Source: an uncultured Prevotellaceae bacterium
Lineage (GTDB): Bacteria; Bacteroidota; Bacteroidia; Bacteroidales; Bacteroidaceae
Length of the DNA: 42,141 bases
Direction: 5' to 3'
Assembly (NCBI GenBank): GCA_902795605.1
Contig: CADBLU010000016.1
Span: 1 to 42,141, forward strand
Positions 26,683 to 34,040 of the stretch are shown piece by piece. The notes beneath the pieces were generated by a model. The model was not told the origin of the DNA. It did no database searches and worked only from the letters and a program-made list of their open reading frames with translations. The translations under genes and the position numbers were made by a program. Every line of letters begins with the position of its first letter. Position 1 is the first letter of the stretch.

Positions 26683-27628
26683 CAACAGACCTTTAGTGGC
26701 CCATCTGTCGATGTTCGGGGCCTGTGCGTTCTGGGGACTGATGGCTCCACTGGGCAAGGATGCGATGACCCACGGTCTCGACGGAGTGACCATGGTGTCA
26801 TTCCGCGTGTTGGGCGGTTGTGTGCTGTTTGGGCTCACCTCCCTTTTCGTCAGGCGTGAGCATGTGCCATTTCACGACGTACTCTTGTTCATTGGTGCCG
26901 CTTTGTTCGGTCTTGTCACCAATCAGTGCTGCTATACCCTCGGCCTCAGCATCACCTCTCCGATGAATGCCAGTATCGTGACCACCTCGATGCCCATTTT
27001 CGCCATGTTGCTCGCCGTCGTGATTCTCCACGAGCCTATCACGGGGAAAAAGGCGCTTGGAGTGCTGATGGGGTGTAGCGGAGCCTTGATCCTTATCCTG
27101 ACCAGCGCTACCCATGGCACCGACAAGGTGGGCGATATCCGTGGCGACCTCCTCTGTCTTGGAGCCCAATTTTCTTATGCCCTCTATTTGTCGCTTTTTC
27201 AGCCTCTTATCCGGCGCTACTCCGTCTTCACGATCAACAAGTGGATGTTTCTGTGGGCGACACTCATGATCCTTCCGTTCTCATTTGGACATGTGTCGGA
27301 TGTCGTGTCACATCCCATCCCGACAAAGACATGGATGGAGACCGCCTATGTGGTGTTCTTCGGCACATATTTCAGTTATATCCTCACGATGATAGGGCAG
27401 AAGACGCTGCGTCCTACGGTAGTGTCTGTCTACAATTACGTGCAGCCCATCGTCTCTGTCTCGGCAAGTCTGGCATTGGGCATCGGCTTGTTGAAACCCT
27501 CGCACATGCTGGCGGTGGTCCTCGTCTTCAGCGGTGTGTGGCTGGTGACGAAATCGAAGAGTCGGCGCGACATTGAGCGTATGAAGGAAGCGGCACGCAC
27601 GCAAGCCGGTGAGGTTACCACCCGTTGA
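26675..27628 (+). CDS. EamA/DMT-superfamily transporter
   Basis: A 317-residue inner-membrane protein with about ten hydrophobic segments in two EamA repeats (around residues 8-140 and 150-290), the layout of drug/metabolite exporters. The second repeat contains RPTVVSVYNYVQPIVSVSASL, the family's conserved last-helix region. The substrate is unknown. It overlaps the methyltransferase gene by 8 nt, so the two are translationally linked, and its end overlaps the convergent DUF5686 gene by 14 nt. A paralogue lies at 33075-34004. Confidence 0.85.
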   Translation: MANNRPLVAHLSMFGACAFWGLMAPLGKDAMTHGLDGVTMVSFRVLGGCVLFGLTSLFVRREHVPFHDVLLFIGAALFGLVTNQCCYTLGLSITSPMNASIVTTSMPIFAMLLAVVILHEPITGKKALGVLMGCSGALILILTSATHGTDKVGDIRGDLLCLGAQFSYALYLSLFQPLIRRYSVFTINKWMFLWATLMILPFSFGHVSDVVSHPIPTKTWMETAYVVFFGTYFSYILTMIGQKTLRPTVVSVYNYVQPIVSVSASLALGIGLLKPSHMLAVVLVFSGVWLVTKSKSRRDIERMKEAARTQAGEVTTR

Positions 27629-29657
27629 AGAGTTCAAATCCGAATTTGATGCCCGTCGAATTGTAAGACCCTCTTTTGAAGCCCGTGAAAATGCCCAGGG
27701 ATACCAGTCGGGTGGTGAAACCATATCCGATTTCGAAATAATTGCTTAGTTTGCTTAGCCTCAGCGCGCTGACATACAAGCGTTCCTTCTCTATCACGTG
27801 CCCGGCATAGGGAATCCATGAGACCAGCATCATCGGCGTCTCGAAGGTCGTATTCATACGGATATAGTATTTGGAAGAGTTGTACCAGTTGCGGTGAAGC
27901 AATTCAAATTCACCGCTCCATTCATCGTTCCATCCGCCAGGCACGAAATCGTTGCGGAAATTATCGAAGTCGAGGAAATAGGTCTTCTCGTGGCTCGTGG
28001 TATAAAAACCTGTGCCCACCCTGAAGGAAAGCGTCTTCAGGCAGGGCAAGAAATGCAGATACGACGCATCAATCTCCCATTTCTCGTAATTCATCCTCGA
28101 CTTGCTCAAATCGGGGATGGTGCGCTCATAGATGCAAGTCACCACAGGACCTTTCCATCCCAAGGGGCGTATGGAGGCCGTGGCATTCCACGCCGTGACT
28201 TGATAGACCGTGGGTTTGCCCACCTGCTCAAAGTCGTCGTCGTCGATAGAGGTCCAGCGGTTGAAAACCGGACCGGTCTCTATGCCCAAATAAGGGTTGA
28301 AATCATAATGTACGACCAACTCTGTCTTTGCGTGTCTGAAATAAGTGAGGTTCATCTTCTTCCAGTCTATCGTGTCGCCGTGCTCTTCTTTCAACTTGTC
28401 GACGATTGACGAGTTGGTCATTCTTTCACCGTTCTTCCAACTGAATCTCAGGTATCCGTTATTGGGCTTGTCGAAATAGAACTTGACAGGCATATTGAAC
28501 ATGAACTGACGGAGCTTGAAAGAATAGCCCATCTTGATTTGTCCTTCGATGCTCTTTTTGGAATCAAAGACATATCCGCCCTTGGCATTGAAACGGTAGG
28601 TGATGCCTTTTCGTTGGGAATAGCCCAGATACAGAGGATTGAGGATAGGAGACAGGCGGTAGAACCCGCGGGCATCGGTGCCGAAGGTTCCCTTGATGCG
28701 GTTGACTAAATTCTCGCCTATCATGTCCCACACAAAGTTTTTGATGAAATTTTTCTCTTTCACCACCAAAGTGTCTTTCTGGCGCGTCCTCTTGAGGGAG
28801 TCGTATTGCTCATAGATGGCCTGTTCGTCGATGGTGAGTTGTTCCGGGCGGCAGTCCTCCATATATTGCCGGGCATCGGCTACGGGCAATGTCTCGTCGG
28901 GGGGCGGCTGCATCCCGAAGATGGCATGAAAGACGGCCCGCAATTTATTGCCGAGAAAAGAGAACTTGCATTTCATTATCCATCTTTGGGGAATGAGTGA
29001 GGCGATACCTTCTTCGCCAAAGGTCATCGCCATCTCGAACGCCACCATGTCGTATTCACCTGCCAGCGTGCAGCTGATGATGCGCCCTGTGGAGATGTCG
29101 GCGATGGCGTGCCCCCTGAGGGTCTGCGTGTTCTTTACTATTGGCCGGAAATCCACACGGACGTTGTTGCCGAAGACGGACTTGACGTAATATTTGTAGA
29201 AATGCCTGTTCCGGCGGTGGAAGGGGGAGAGCAGATGGTCGGAGATGATGGTGGTGCCGTAGATTTCAGGAGTGAGATATCCGTAGAGATTGGGAATCAT
29301 GGTGCGCGGACGTTTCATTGTCCCTGTCTGTGCAACAACTTCGGCGTCGCAAGGCTGGTCGTCGTGAAAGGTCAGGTCGACGATGCTCTCTCCTACGATA
29401 CTTCTCCTCTTCGACCTTGCCAGCGTATACATGTGTGGCACGCAAAGGAGGGTGACATTCCGGCGGTCGGTCTTGATCTGATGCTTGAGATATGCGCGTA
29501 TGCGGTAATTCTCCAAAGTGCTGTCAATGGTGCTTCGGTATCTGAATATCTGATTGACGGCAAGGGTGTCTATCATATCCTTGCCGTTGACAAATGACGG
29601 TGTTACAGACAAAATGAGCACCATCATCCATCGGATCCATCTGTTGTGCCAAAGCAT
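27615..29657 (-). CDS. DUF5686-family outer-membrane protein
   Basis: A 680-residue exported protein, most like DUF5686. It has a signal peptide (MLWHNRWIRWMMVLILSVTPSFVNG), an N-terminal globular region with TLRGHAIADISTGRIISCTLAGEYDM, and a C-terminal half made of beta-hairpins rich in aromatic residues, ending in an aromatic beta-signal-like strand (IKFGFELFNGW), which suggests an outer-membrane barrel. Many family members start with a carboxypeptidase-regulatory-like domain; it is not visible here. The function is unknown. A perfect -7 box ends only 4 nt before the first ATG (29657), so either the mRNA is leaderless or translation starts at 29627 (MMVLILS). It shares 14 nt with the convergent EamA gene. 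Confidence 0.7.
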   Translation of the reverse strand: MLWHNRWIRWMMVLILSVTPSFVNGKDMIDTLAVNQIFRYRSTIDSTLENYRIRAYLKHQIKTDRRNVTLLCVPHMYTLARSKRRSIVGESIVDLTFHDDQPCDAEVVAQTGTMKRPRTMIPNLYGYLTPEIYGTTIISDHLLSPFHRRNRHFYKYYVKSVFGNNVRVDFRPIVKNTQTLRGHAIADISTGRIISCTLAGEYDMVAFEMAMTFGEEGIASLIPQRWIMKCKFSFLGNKLRAVFHAIFGMQPPPDETLPVADARQYMEDCRPEQLTIDEQAIYEQYDSLKRTRQKDTLVVKEKNFIKNFVWDMIGENLVNRIKGTFGTDARGFYRLSPILNPLYLGYSQRKGITYRFNAKGGYVFDSKKSIEGQIKMGYSFKLRQFMFNMPVKFYFDKPNNGYLRFSWKNGERMTNSSIVDKLKEEHGDTIDWKKMNLTYFRHAKTELVVHYDFNPYLGIETGPVFNRWTSIDDDDFEQVGKPTVYQVTAWNATASIRPLGWKGPVVTCIYERTIPDLSKSRMNYEKWEIDASYLHFLPCLKTLSFRVGTGFYTTSHEKTYFLDFDNFRNDFVPGGWNDEWSGEFELLHRNWYNSSKYYIRMNTTFETPMMLVSWIPYAGHVIEKERLYVSALRLSKLSNYFEIGYGFTTRLVSLGIFTGFKRGSYNSTGIKFGFELFNGW

Positions 29658-29661
29658 GTTG

Positions 29662-29669
29662 CAAAAATA
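29662..29669 (-). promoter_or_regulatory. -7 box overlapping the start of the DUF5686 gene
   Basis: On the minus strand TATTTTTG (29669 to 29662) is a perfect -7 element. No TTTG lies at the standard 19-20 nt spacing. The start site it implies falls on the first ATG. Confidence 0.45.
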
Positions 29670-29710
29670 GTAATTTTTTTCAAAAAAACGTACATGCCGG
29701 CAACAAAACA

Positions 29711-29738
29711 GCGGGCAGCACCCGAGGATGCTACCCGC
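29711..29738 (-). terminator. Terminator of rpoD
   Basis: A 10-bp stem (29711-29720 with 29729-29738) has full pairing including one G-U only when read on the minus strand, and is followed by TGTTTTG on that strand. It lies about 50 nt beyond the rpoD stop. Confidence 0.7.
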
Positions 29739-29790
29739 CTAAACTGATATGTTAATTATATCGATCGCCTCTGTGTATGAGAGCTATGTG

Positions 29791-30663
29791 TCAACCCAGA
29801 TATTTCATCAATATTTTGGCGTTGCCACTGTCGCGAAGTTTGGCGATACTCTTCTCTCTGATCTGACGCACACGCTCGCGGGTAAGACCCAGACGGTCGC
29901 CGATTTCTTCGAGTCCCTTTTCGGGTTGGCCGATGCCGAAGCACTCACGGATGATGGTAATCTCGCGGTCTTTCAGCACTTTGTTGAGCACGGATTCCAG
30001 CTCAAGTGCCATCGACTCGTGGTCCACATAACGGTCGGTGCGGCTGTCTTCGCCACTGGGCATCACATCGAGCATACAATTGTCTTCGCCTTCCTGGAAG
30101 GGTGCGTCGATGGAAACATGATGTCCGTCTGCCATCAGGCTCTGGCCAATCTTCTCCTCATCGAGCTTGGTGGCCTCCGAAAGTTCTGACACCGACGGGT
30201 GGCGCATGTTCTCCTGCTCGAATTTGTTGATTTCATGATTGATTTTATTGAGAGATCCTACCTGGTTGAGTGGCAGGCGCACGATGCGGCTTTGCTCGGC
30301 AATGGCCTGAAGGATGCTTTGGCGAATCCACCACACAGCATAGGAAATAAATTTGAATCCACGTGTCTCGTCGAATTTCTGCGCAGCCTTGATCAAACCA
30401 ATGTTTCCTTCGTCAATCAAGTCGGTAAGGGTCAGTCCTTGATGCTGATATTGCTTAGCTACTGATACGACAAAGCGTAGGTTTGCTGTCACCAATTTGT
30501 TTTTTGCGCGTTCGCCTTCGGGTCCTCCTTTCTTTATTTTCTGTGCTAGTTCTATTTCCTCGTCAATTGAAATCAATGGTGCACGACCAATTTCCACCAG
30601 ATATTTGTCCAGTGCTTCGCTTGAGCGATTGGTAATGCTTTTTGAAATTTTTAGCTGTCTCAT
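29791..30663 (-). CDS. rpoD: Primary RNA polymerase sigma factor RpoD/SigA
   Basis: A 290-residue group 1 sigma factor of the short Bacteroidetes type without region 1.1. Region 1.2 is SSEALDKYLVEIGRAPLISIDEEIELAQ. Region 2, with LVTANLRFVVSVAKQYQHQG and DLIDEGNIGLIKAAQKFD, is followed by the -10 recognition helix FKFISYAVWWIRQSI. Region 3 and region 4 (KGLEEIGDRLGLTRERVRQIREKSIAKLR) complete it. It should recognise the TTTG / TAnnTTTG promoters found throughout this window. A -7 box at 30736-30743 and a palindrome at 30690-30706 lie upstream. AAGG near the start is a possible ribosome site. It ends before the hairpin at 29711-29738. Confidence 0.95.
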   Translation of the reverse strand: MRQLKISKSITNRSSEALDKYLVEIGRAPLISIDEEIELAQKIKKGGPEGERAKNKLVTANLRFVVSVAKQYQHQGLTLTDLIDEGNIGLIKAAQKFDETRGFKFISYAVWWIRQSILQAIAEQSRIVRLPLNQVGSLNKINHEINKFEQENMRHPSVSELSEATKLDEEKIGQSLMADGHHVSIDAPFQEGEDNCMLDVMPSGEDSRTDRYVDHESMALELESVLNKVLKDREITIIRECFGIGQPEKGLEEIGDRLGLTRERVRQIREKSIAKLRDSGNAKILMKYLG

Positions 30664-30689
30664 CCTGTTACCTTAAAATTTATTCTAAC

Positions 30690-30706
30690 TACTTGAATTT
30701 CAAGTA
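30690..30706. promoter_or_regulatory. Palindrome in the rpoD leader
   Basis: TACTTGAA-T-TTCAAGTA is a perfect 8-bp inverted repeat with one central base. It lies between the -7 box (30736-30743) and the rpoD start codon (30663), so in the transcript's 5' leader. It could be a binding site or a small RNA hairpin. Confidence 0.35.
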
Positions 30707-30735
30707 AATAATATAATTCTCACTGAAATGCGTTG

Positions 30736-30743
30736 CAAAATTA
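30736..30743 (-). promoter_or_regulatory. Probable -7 box of rpoD
   Basis: On the minus strand TAATTTTG (30743 to 30736) followed by CAACG matches the -7 consensus. The -33 element is not evident. The leader would be about 65-70 nt. Confidence 0.45.
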
Positions 30744-30909
30744 ATAAAAATAACGACAGGTTGGTGTTATCGTTGTATAAAATTTGCTAAAATATAGTTA
30801 AAAAGCAACGTATGTCTCTAAAAAACAGTGGAAAGAGCAAAATTTACGACATCTTCACCACACTGTCTCAGTGGCAAGGATATCGTGACATTTTATGCGT
30901 CATGCGCCA

Positions 30910-31851
30910 TCATGACGGCTGGGTAGACGGGTCGGCGTCGGCAGCAGGTTTCAGCGGTTCGACATGGATACCCACATGAGTGCCTTCTCCGAATCTTTCT
31001 TTCAGTTTTTTCTCGATATTCGTGGCATGGTCGTGAGCCTGCTCTACGGTCAGGTTGCCAGGAACACGGATGTGCATCTCAATGGCGGTATCCTTGCCGA
31101 TGCGCCTGGTCATGAGATGGTGGATGCCGCTCACTCCCTCCTCGCTTTCTGCGATGGCCATGATCTCATCTTCCACTTCAGACGGAAGGCTTGCCTCAAG
31201 CAGTTCGCTGATGGCATTGAAGATAAGACGACAAGCGATTCGGAGGATGAAAATACTCACGATGACAGCCGTGATGGGGTCGAGGACACGCCATTTCTCT
31301 CCCAAGACGATAGCGAACAAAATGCCGATAAACGTGCCGATGGATGAGAAAGAGTCGCTGCGGTGATGCCAGGCATTGGCTACAAGTATGGGCGAATGGG
31401 TCTTGCGGGCTGTCTTAAGGGTGAACCTGTAGGCCCACTCCTTGAGCAAGATGCTCATCAGGGCAGCTATCAGGGCGATATATCCTGGGCGCTCCAGCTC
31501 AAGACCCCGGAATGCCAGGACGGTGAGTCGCATGCCGCGGTAGGCAATCACAAAGCCGATGATAAGCAGCAAAATGCCCAGGATGGCCGTGGCCAGTGTC
31601 TCAAATTTGCCATGTCCGTAGTCATGCCCGCTATCCTTGGGCCTGCGTCCTATCTTGACCATGATCAGCACGATGAAGTCGGTCATCAGGTCGGACAAGG
31701 AATGCACGGCATCTGCCATGATGGCAGCAGAATGGCCCACAATACCGGCAATGAGTTTCAAGAGTGAAAGCACGATATTGACCAGTGCCCCTTGCAAGGT
31801 CACCAGATAGATTTTCCTCTCTTCTGTAGTCTCATACTTCTTCATAGACAT
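30910..31851 (-). CDS. Cation diffusion facilitator (CDF) metal efflux transporter
   Basis: A 313-residue inner-membrane antiporter with six hydrophobic segments, predicted to export Zn(II) or a related divalent cation. The intramembrane metal site is visible as DAVHSLSD in helix 2 and HHRSD in helix 5. The cytoplasmic C-terminal domain (EVEDEIMAIAESEEGVSGIHHLMTRRIGKD) is the dimerising regulatory fold. The start at 31851 (MSMKKYETTEE) is favoured because the promoter at 31864-31895 predicts transcription from about 31858. The longer frame back to 31923 would lie upstream of the promoter. The metal itself cannot be assigned from the sequence. Confidence 0.87.
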   Translation of the reverse strand: MSMKKYETTEERKIYLVTLQGALVNIVLSLLKLIAGIVGHSAAIMADAVHSLSDLMTDFIVLIMVKIGRRPKDSGHDYGHGKFETLATAILGILLLIIGFVIAYRGMRLTVLAFRGLELERPGYIALIAALMSILLKEWAYRFTLKTARKTHSPILVANAWHHRSDSFSSIGTFIGILFAIVLGEKWRVLDPITAVIVSIFILRIACRLIFNAISELLEASLPSEVEDEIMAIAESEEGVSGIHHLMTRRIGKDTAIEMHIRVPGNLTVEQAHDHATNIEKKLKERFGEGTHVGIHVEPLKPAADADPSTQPS

Positions 31852-31863
31852 TGGCTGTTTTTG

Positions 31864-31895
31864 CAAAAGTACAACGATATTTTCTATTACGCAAA
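31864..31895 (-). promoter_or_regulatory. Promoter of the CDF transporter
   Basis: On the minus strand TTTG (31895 to 31892) is followed after 20 nt by TACTTTTG (31871 to 31864). The predicted start is about 7 nt before the ATG at 31851, so the leader is very short. Confidence 0.62.
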
Positions 31896-31935
31896 TTTTT
31901 TCGGAAGTTGTTGCCCCAAACACATTTTTTCTTTA

Positions 31936-31943
31936 TAATTTTG
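31936..31943 (+). promoter_or_regulatory. -7 box of the FKBP gene
   Basis: TAATTTTG followed by CA is a consensus -7 element; a TTG at 31911-31913 is a possible but widely spaced (22 nt) -33. The predicted leader is about 10 nt before the ATG at 31958. Confidence 0.45.
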
Positions 31944-31957
31944 CATTCGCGTTTTAC

Positions 31958-33037
31958 ATGAAAGAGAAAATGTCATCAGAAATGAAGAAGAAAGAGAATG
32001 TGGTCGCCGGCAGAGGCGCAAAGAGAGGAAATGTAAAGAGATCAATGATGGTGATAGTGGCCGTTATCGGTGTGGCCCTGTTGGCGTGGCTTGGATTTGT
32101 GCTCTTCGGCAACAACTACAAGTCGAATGCCATGCAGATGAAAGTCAACACTGTCGTGGCTACACGTCTGGCAAACGCCATACTCAATGATTATCAAGAC
32201 AACTGGGTACGCGTGGAGACGGACCAATTGGGCAAGAACGCTGAAGGTGTGACGGTTTCGACCGACGATGCCGCCCAGGTGCTCAACTGGCGGAAAGAGT
32301 ATTTCGAGAAAATCGGCGCTATGGCGGTACTCACCCAATTGTTGGGCGATGCCGACGAATGTCTCAGCAACATGCGCCTGACTCCCGCCCGCTATCGTGA
32401 TACGAAAGACAACTTCAAGGCAGCATTCACCAGTCTCGAGCAATTGGTAGGGCTGACCAGTCAGCCTGGCAACTCGCTGATAGCCTTGGCCACAAAGTTG
32501 GGCGAACTCAACTCCAACATAGAGAAGAGCCTCGAACCCACTGATTTCAATTTCTGGGTATCGTTTGACGAGATAAAGAAACTCACCGACAAAATTGTCC
32601 CCCAGCTCAAAGATGCCGCCTTGGTGGATGCCGTCACTCACGAGATGAGTAAGGCTCAGAACAACGCCGTCAATCGCTTGAAGTATAAGAAACTGGGATT
32701 CAAAGAGTTGCCAAAGGGTAAGGGTGTGCTTTATCATGTGGTGGAAGCCGGAAAGGGACCTAAGCCCAAAGATGACACCAAGGTGAAACTCAACTATGAG
32801 GGCAAGTTGATGGACGGAACCGTCTTCGACAGTTCCTATCAACGTGGCCAACCAGTGACTATGCGCCCCAGCCAGACGGTGCCTGGCTTCTGGCATTCGC
32901 TCACCAATATGCCTGTAGGTTCGAAATGGGAAATCTATATTCCTTATTCTGAGGCTTATGGCAACCGCGAGGCAGGAGCTGTGAAGCCCTATTCCGACCT
33001 TTTCTTCACCATCGAAGTGCTCGGTTTCGAGGAGTAA
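31958..33037 (+). CDS. Membrane-anchored FKBP-type peptidyl-prolyl isomerase
   Basis: A 359-residue protein with three parts. A positively charged N-terminus (about residues 1-28) leads into one hydrophobic segment (VIVAVIGVALLAWLGFVLF), which should hold the rest on the periplasmic side. A helical middle region of about 180 residues does not match the usual FKBP dimerisation domain that I recognise. The C-terminal FKBP fold (from about residue 255) has the catalytic signature LNYEGKLMDGTVFDSS, TVPGFWHSL, MPVGSKWEIYIPYSEAYG and a final FFTIEVLGF strand. It likely assists folding of exported proteins. It is divergent from the CDF gene and lies 37 nt before the EamA transporter. Confidence 0.82.
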   Translation: MKEKMSSEMKKKENVVAGRGAKRGNVKRSMMVIVAVIGVALLAWLGFVLFGNNYKSNAMQMKVNTVVATRLANAILNDYQDNWVRVETDQLGKNAEGVTVSTDDAAQVLNWRKEYFEKIGAMAVLTQLLGDADECLSNMRLTPARYRDTKDNFKAAFTSLEQLVGLTSQPGNSLIALATKLGELNSNIEKSLEPTDFNFWVSFDEIKKLTDKIVPQLKDAALVDAVTHEMSKAQNNAVNRLKYKKLGFKELPKGKGVLYHVVEAGKGPKPKDDTKVKLNYEGKLMDGTVFDSSYQRGQPVTMRPSQTVPGFWHSLTNMPVGSKWEIYIPYSEAYGNREAGAVKPYSDLFFTIEVLGFEE

Positions 33038-33074
33038 TCATCACACGACAGGGATTTTCTTAATAGCAAAAGAT

Positions 33075-34004
33075 ATGAACAACAAATACGACAAGACAAA
33101 AGGCCATATAGCCATCCTTATGGCCAATGTGATTTTCGGACTTGGTGTGCCGGTCACCAAGGCTTTGCTCGACGACTGGGTAGGACCTATGGGATATATG
33201 GCTTCGAGATGCGTGGGCGCAACCCTCCTCTTCTGGATCGTCGGCTACTTCATGCCCAAAGAGCATGTGGAGCGCCGCGACCTGATCACCATCATGGCTG
33301 GCGGACTCTTAGGATTCTTTATCTCGCAGACACTGACGGCGGAGGCGCTCAAATATACTACACCTGTCTATTTCTCGCTGATTGCCGCCCTCACACCTGT
33401 CTCCGTGATGATTTTGGCGGCTTTCTTCCTGCGTGAGACCATCACCGGTGTCAAGACGCTCGGTGTGGTTCTCGGCATTGGAGGAGCCTTGCTGATGCTT
33501 TACATGTCGTGGACCGGAAGCACGGGTGGCAGCAACGACTTGCTGGGTATTACCCTTGCGGTGCTGAGCGTACTCACATGGGCCATCTATCTGATCATCA
33601 CACGCAAGGTGTCGGCAAAATACAGTTCGGTCACCCAGATGAAATATGTGTTTCTCGTCTCCACAATTGTCACTGTGCCCATTGCGCTGTTCACAGAGCC
33701 CCATCAGCGCCTTTACAGTGCCGCCTGGGAGTGGAGTGGAGTGGTGGAGATGGCCTTCATCGTCCTTCTTGCCACCGGACTCGGCTATTTCCTCATTCCC
33801 TACGCCATGAAGTTCCTCAAGGCTACCACAGTGAGTATCTATACCAACATCCAGCCAGTGGTGGCCTCGCTTGTGGCTATTGCCGTGGGGCAGGATGTCT
33901 TCACTTGGGACAAGCCTCTTGCAGGCATCATGGTCCTCTTGGGTGCTTACATTGTCACGATGCCCGAGAAAAAAGAAGAACGCGCAGTCGACGACAAGTC
34001 GTAG
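33075..34004 (+). CDS. EamA/DMT-superfamily transporter (second copy)
   Basis: A 309-residue inner-membrane protein with about ten hydrophobic segments in two EamA repeats. It resembles the transporter at 26675-27628 in length and motifs: MANVIFGLGVPVTKALL at the start, GVVLGIGGALLMLYMSWTG at the end of the first repeat, and TTVSIYTNIQPVVASLVAIAVG near the end. The substrate is unknown. It may be cotranscribed with the FKBP gene 37 nt upstream; a short hairpin overlaps its end. Confidence 0.85.
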   Translation: MNNKYDKTKGHIAILMANVIFGLGVPVTKALLDDWVGPMGYMASRCVGATLLFWIVGYFMPKEHVERRDLITIMAGGLLGFFISQTLTAEALKYTTPVYFSLIAALTPVSVMILAAFFLRETITGVKTLGVVLGIGGALLMLYMSWTGSTGGSNDLLGITLAVLSVLTWAIYLIITRKVSAKYSSVTQMKYVFLVSTIVTVPIALFTEPHQRLYSAAWEWSGVVEMAFIVLLATGLGYFLIPYAMKFLKATTVSIYTNIQPVVASLVAIAVGQDVFTWDKPLAGIMVLLGAYIVTMPEKKEERAVDDKS

Positions 34005-34011
34005 TGCGCGT
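33980..34011. terminator. Possible hairpin between convergent genes
   Basis: ACGCGCA (33980-33986) pairs with TGCGCGT (34005-34011), with an inner CGAC/GTCG. It overlaps the end of the EamA gene and has no strong T-run, so it is only a weak terminator candidate. Confidence 0.35.
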
Positions 34012-34040
34012 CTCTTAGGATGCTCGTTTGATTGTCAGGG

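Noticed and set aside
30812-30976. Small plus-strand ORF beginning MSLKNSGKSK downstream of the CDF gene
   Set aside because: It lies largely antisense to the 3' end of the CDF gene, has no promoter of convincing quality and no recognisable motif. It looks like a chance open frame.
31852-31923. Extended N-terminus of the CDF transporter
   Set aside because: It would place the start codon upstream of the well-formed promoter at 31864-31895, and the extra residues are not family-like.
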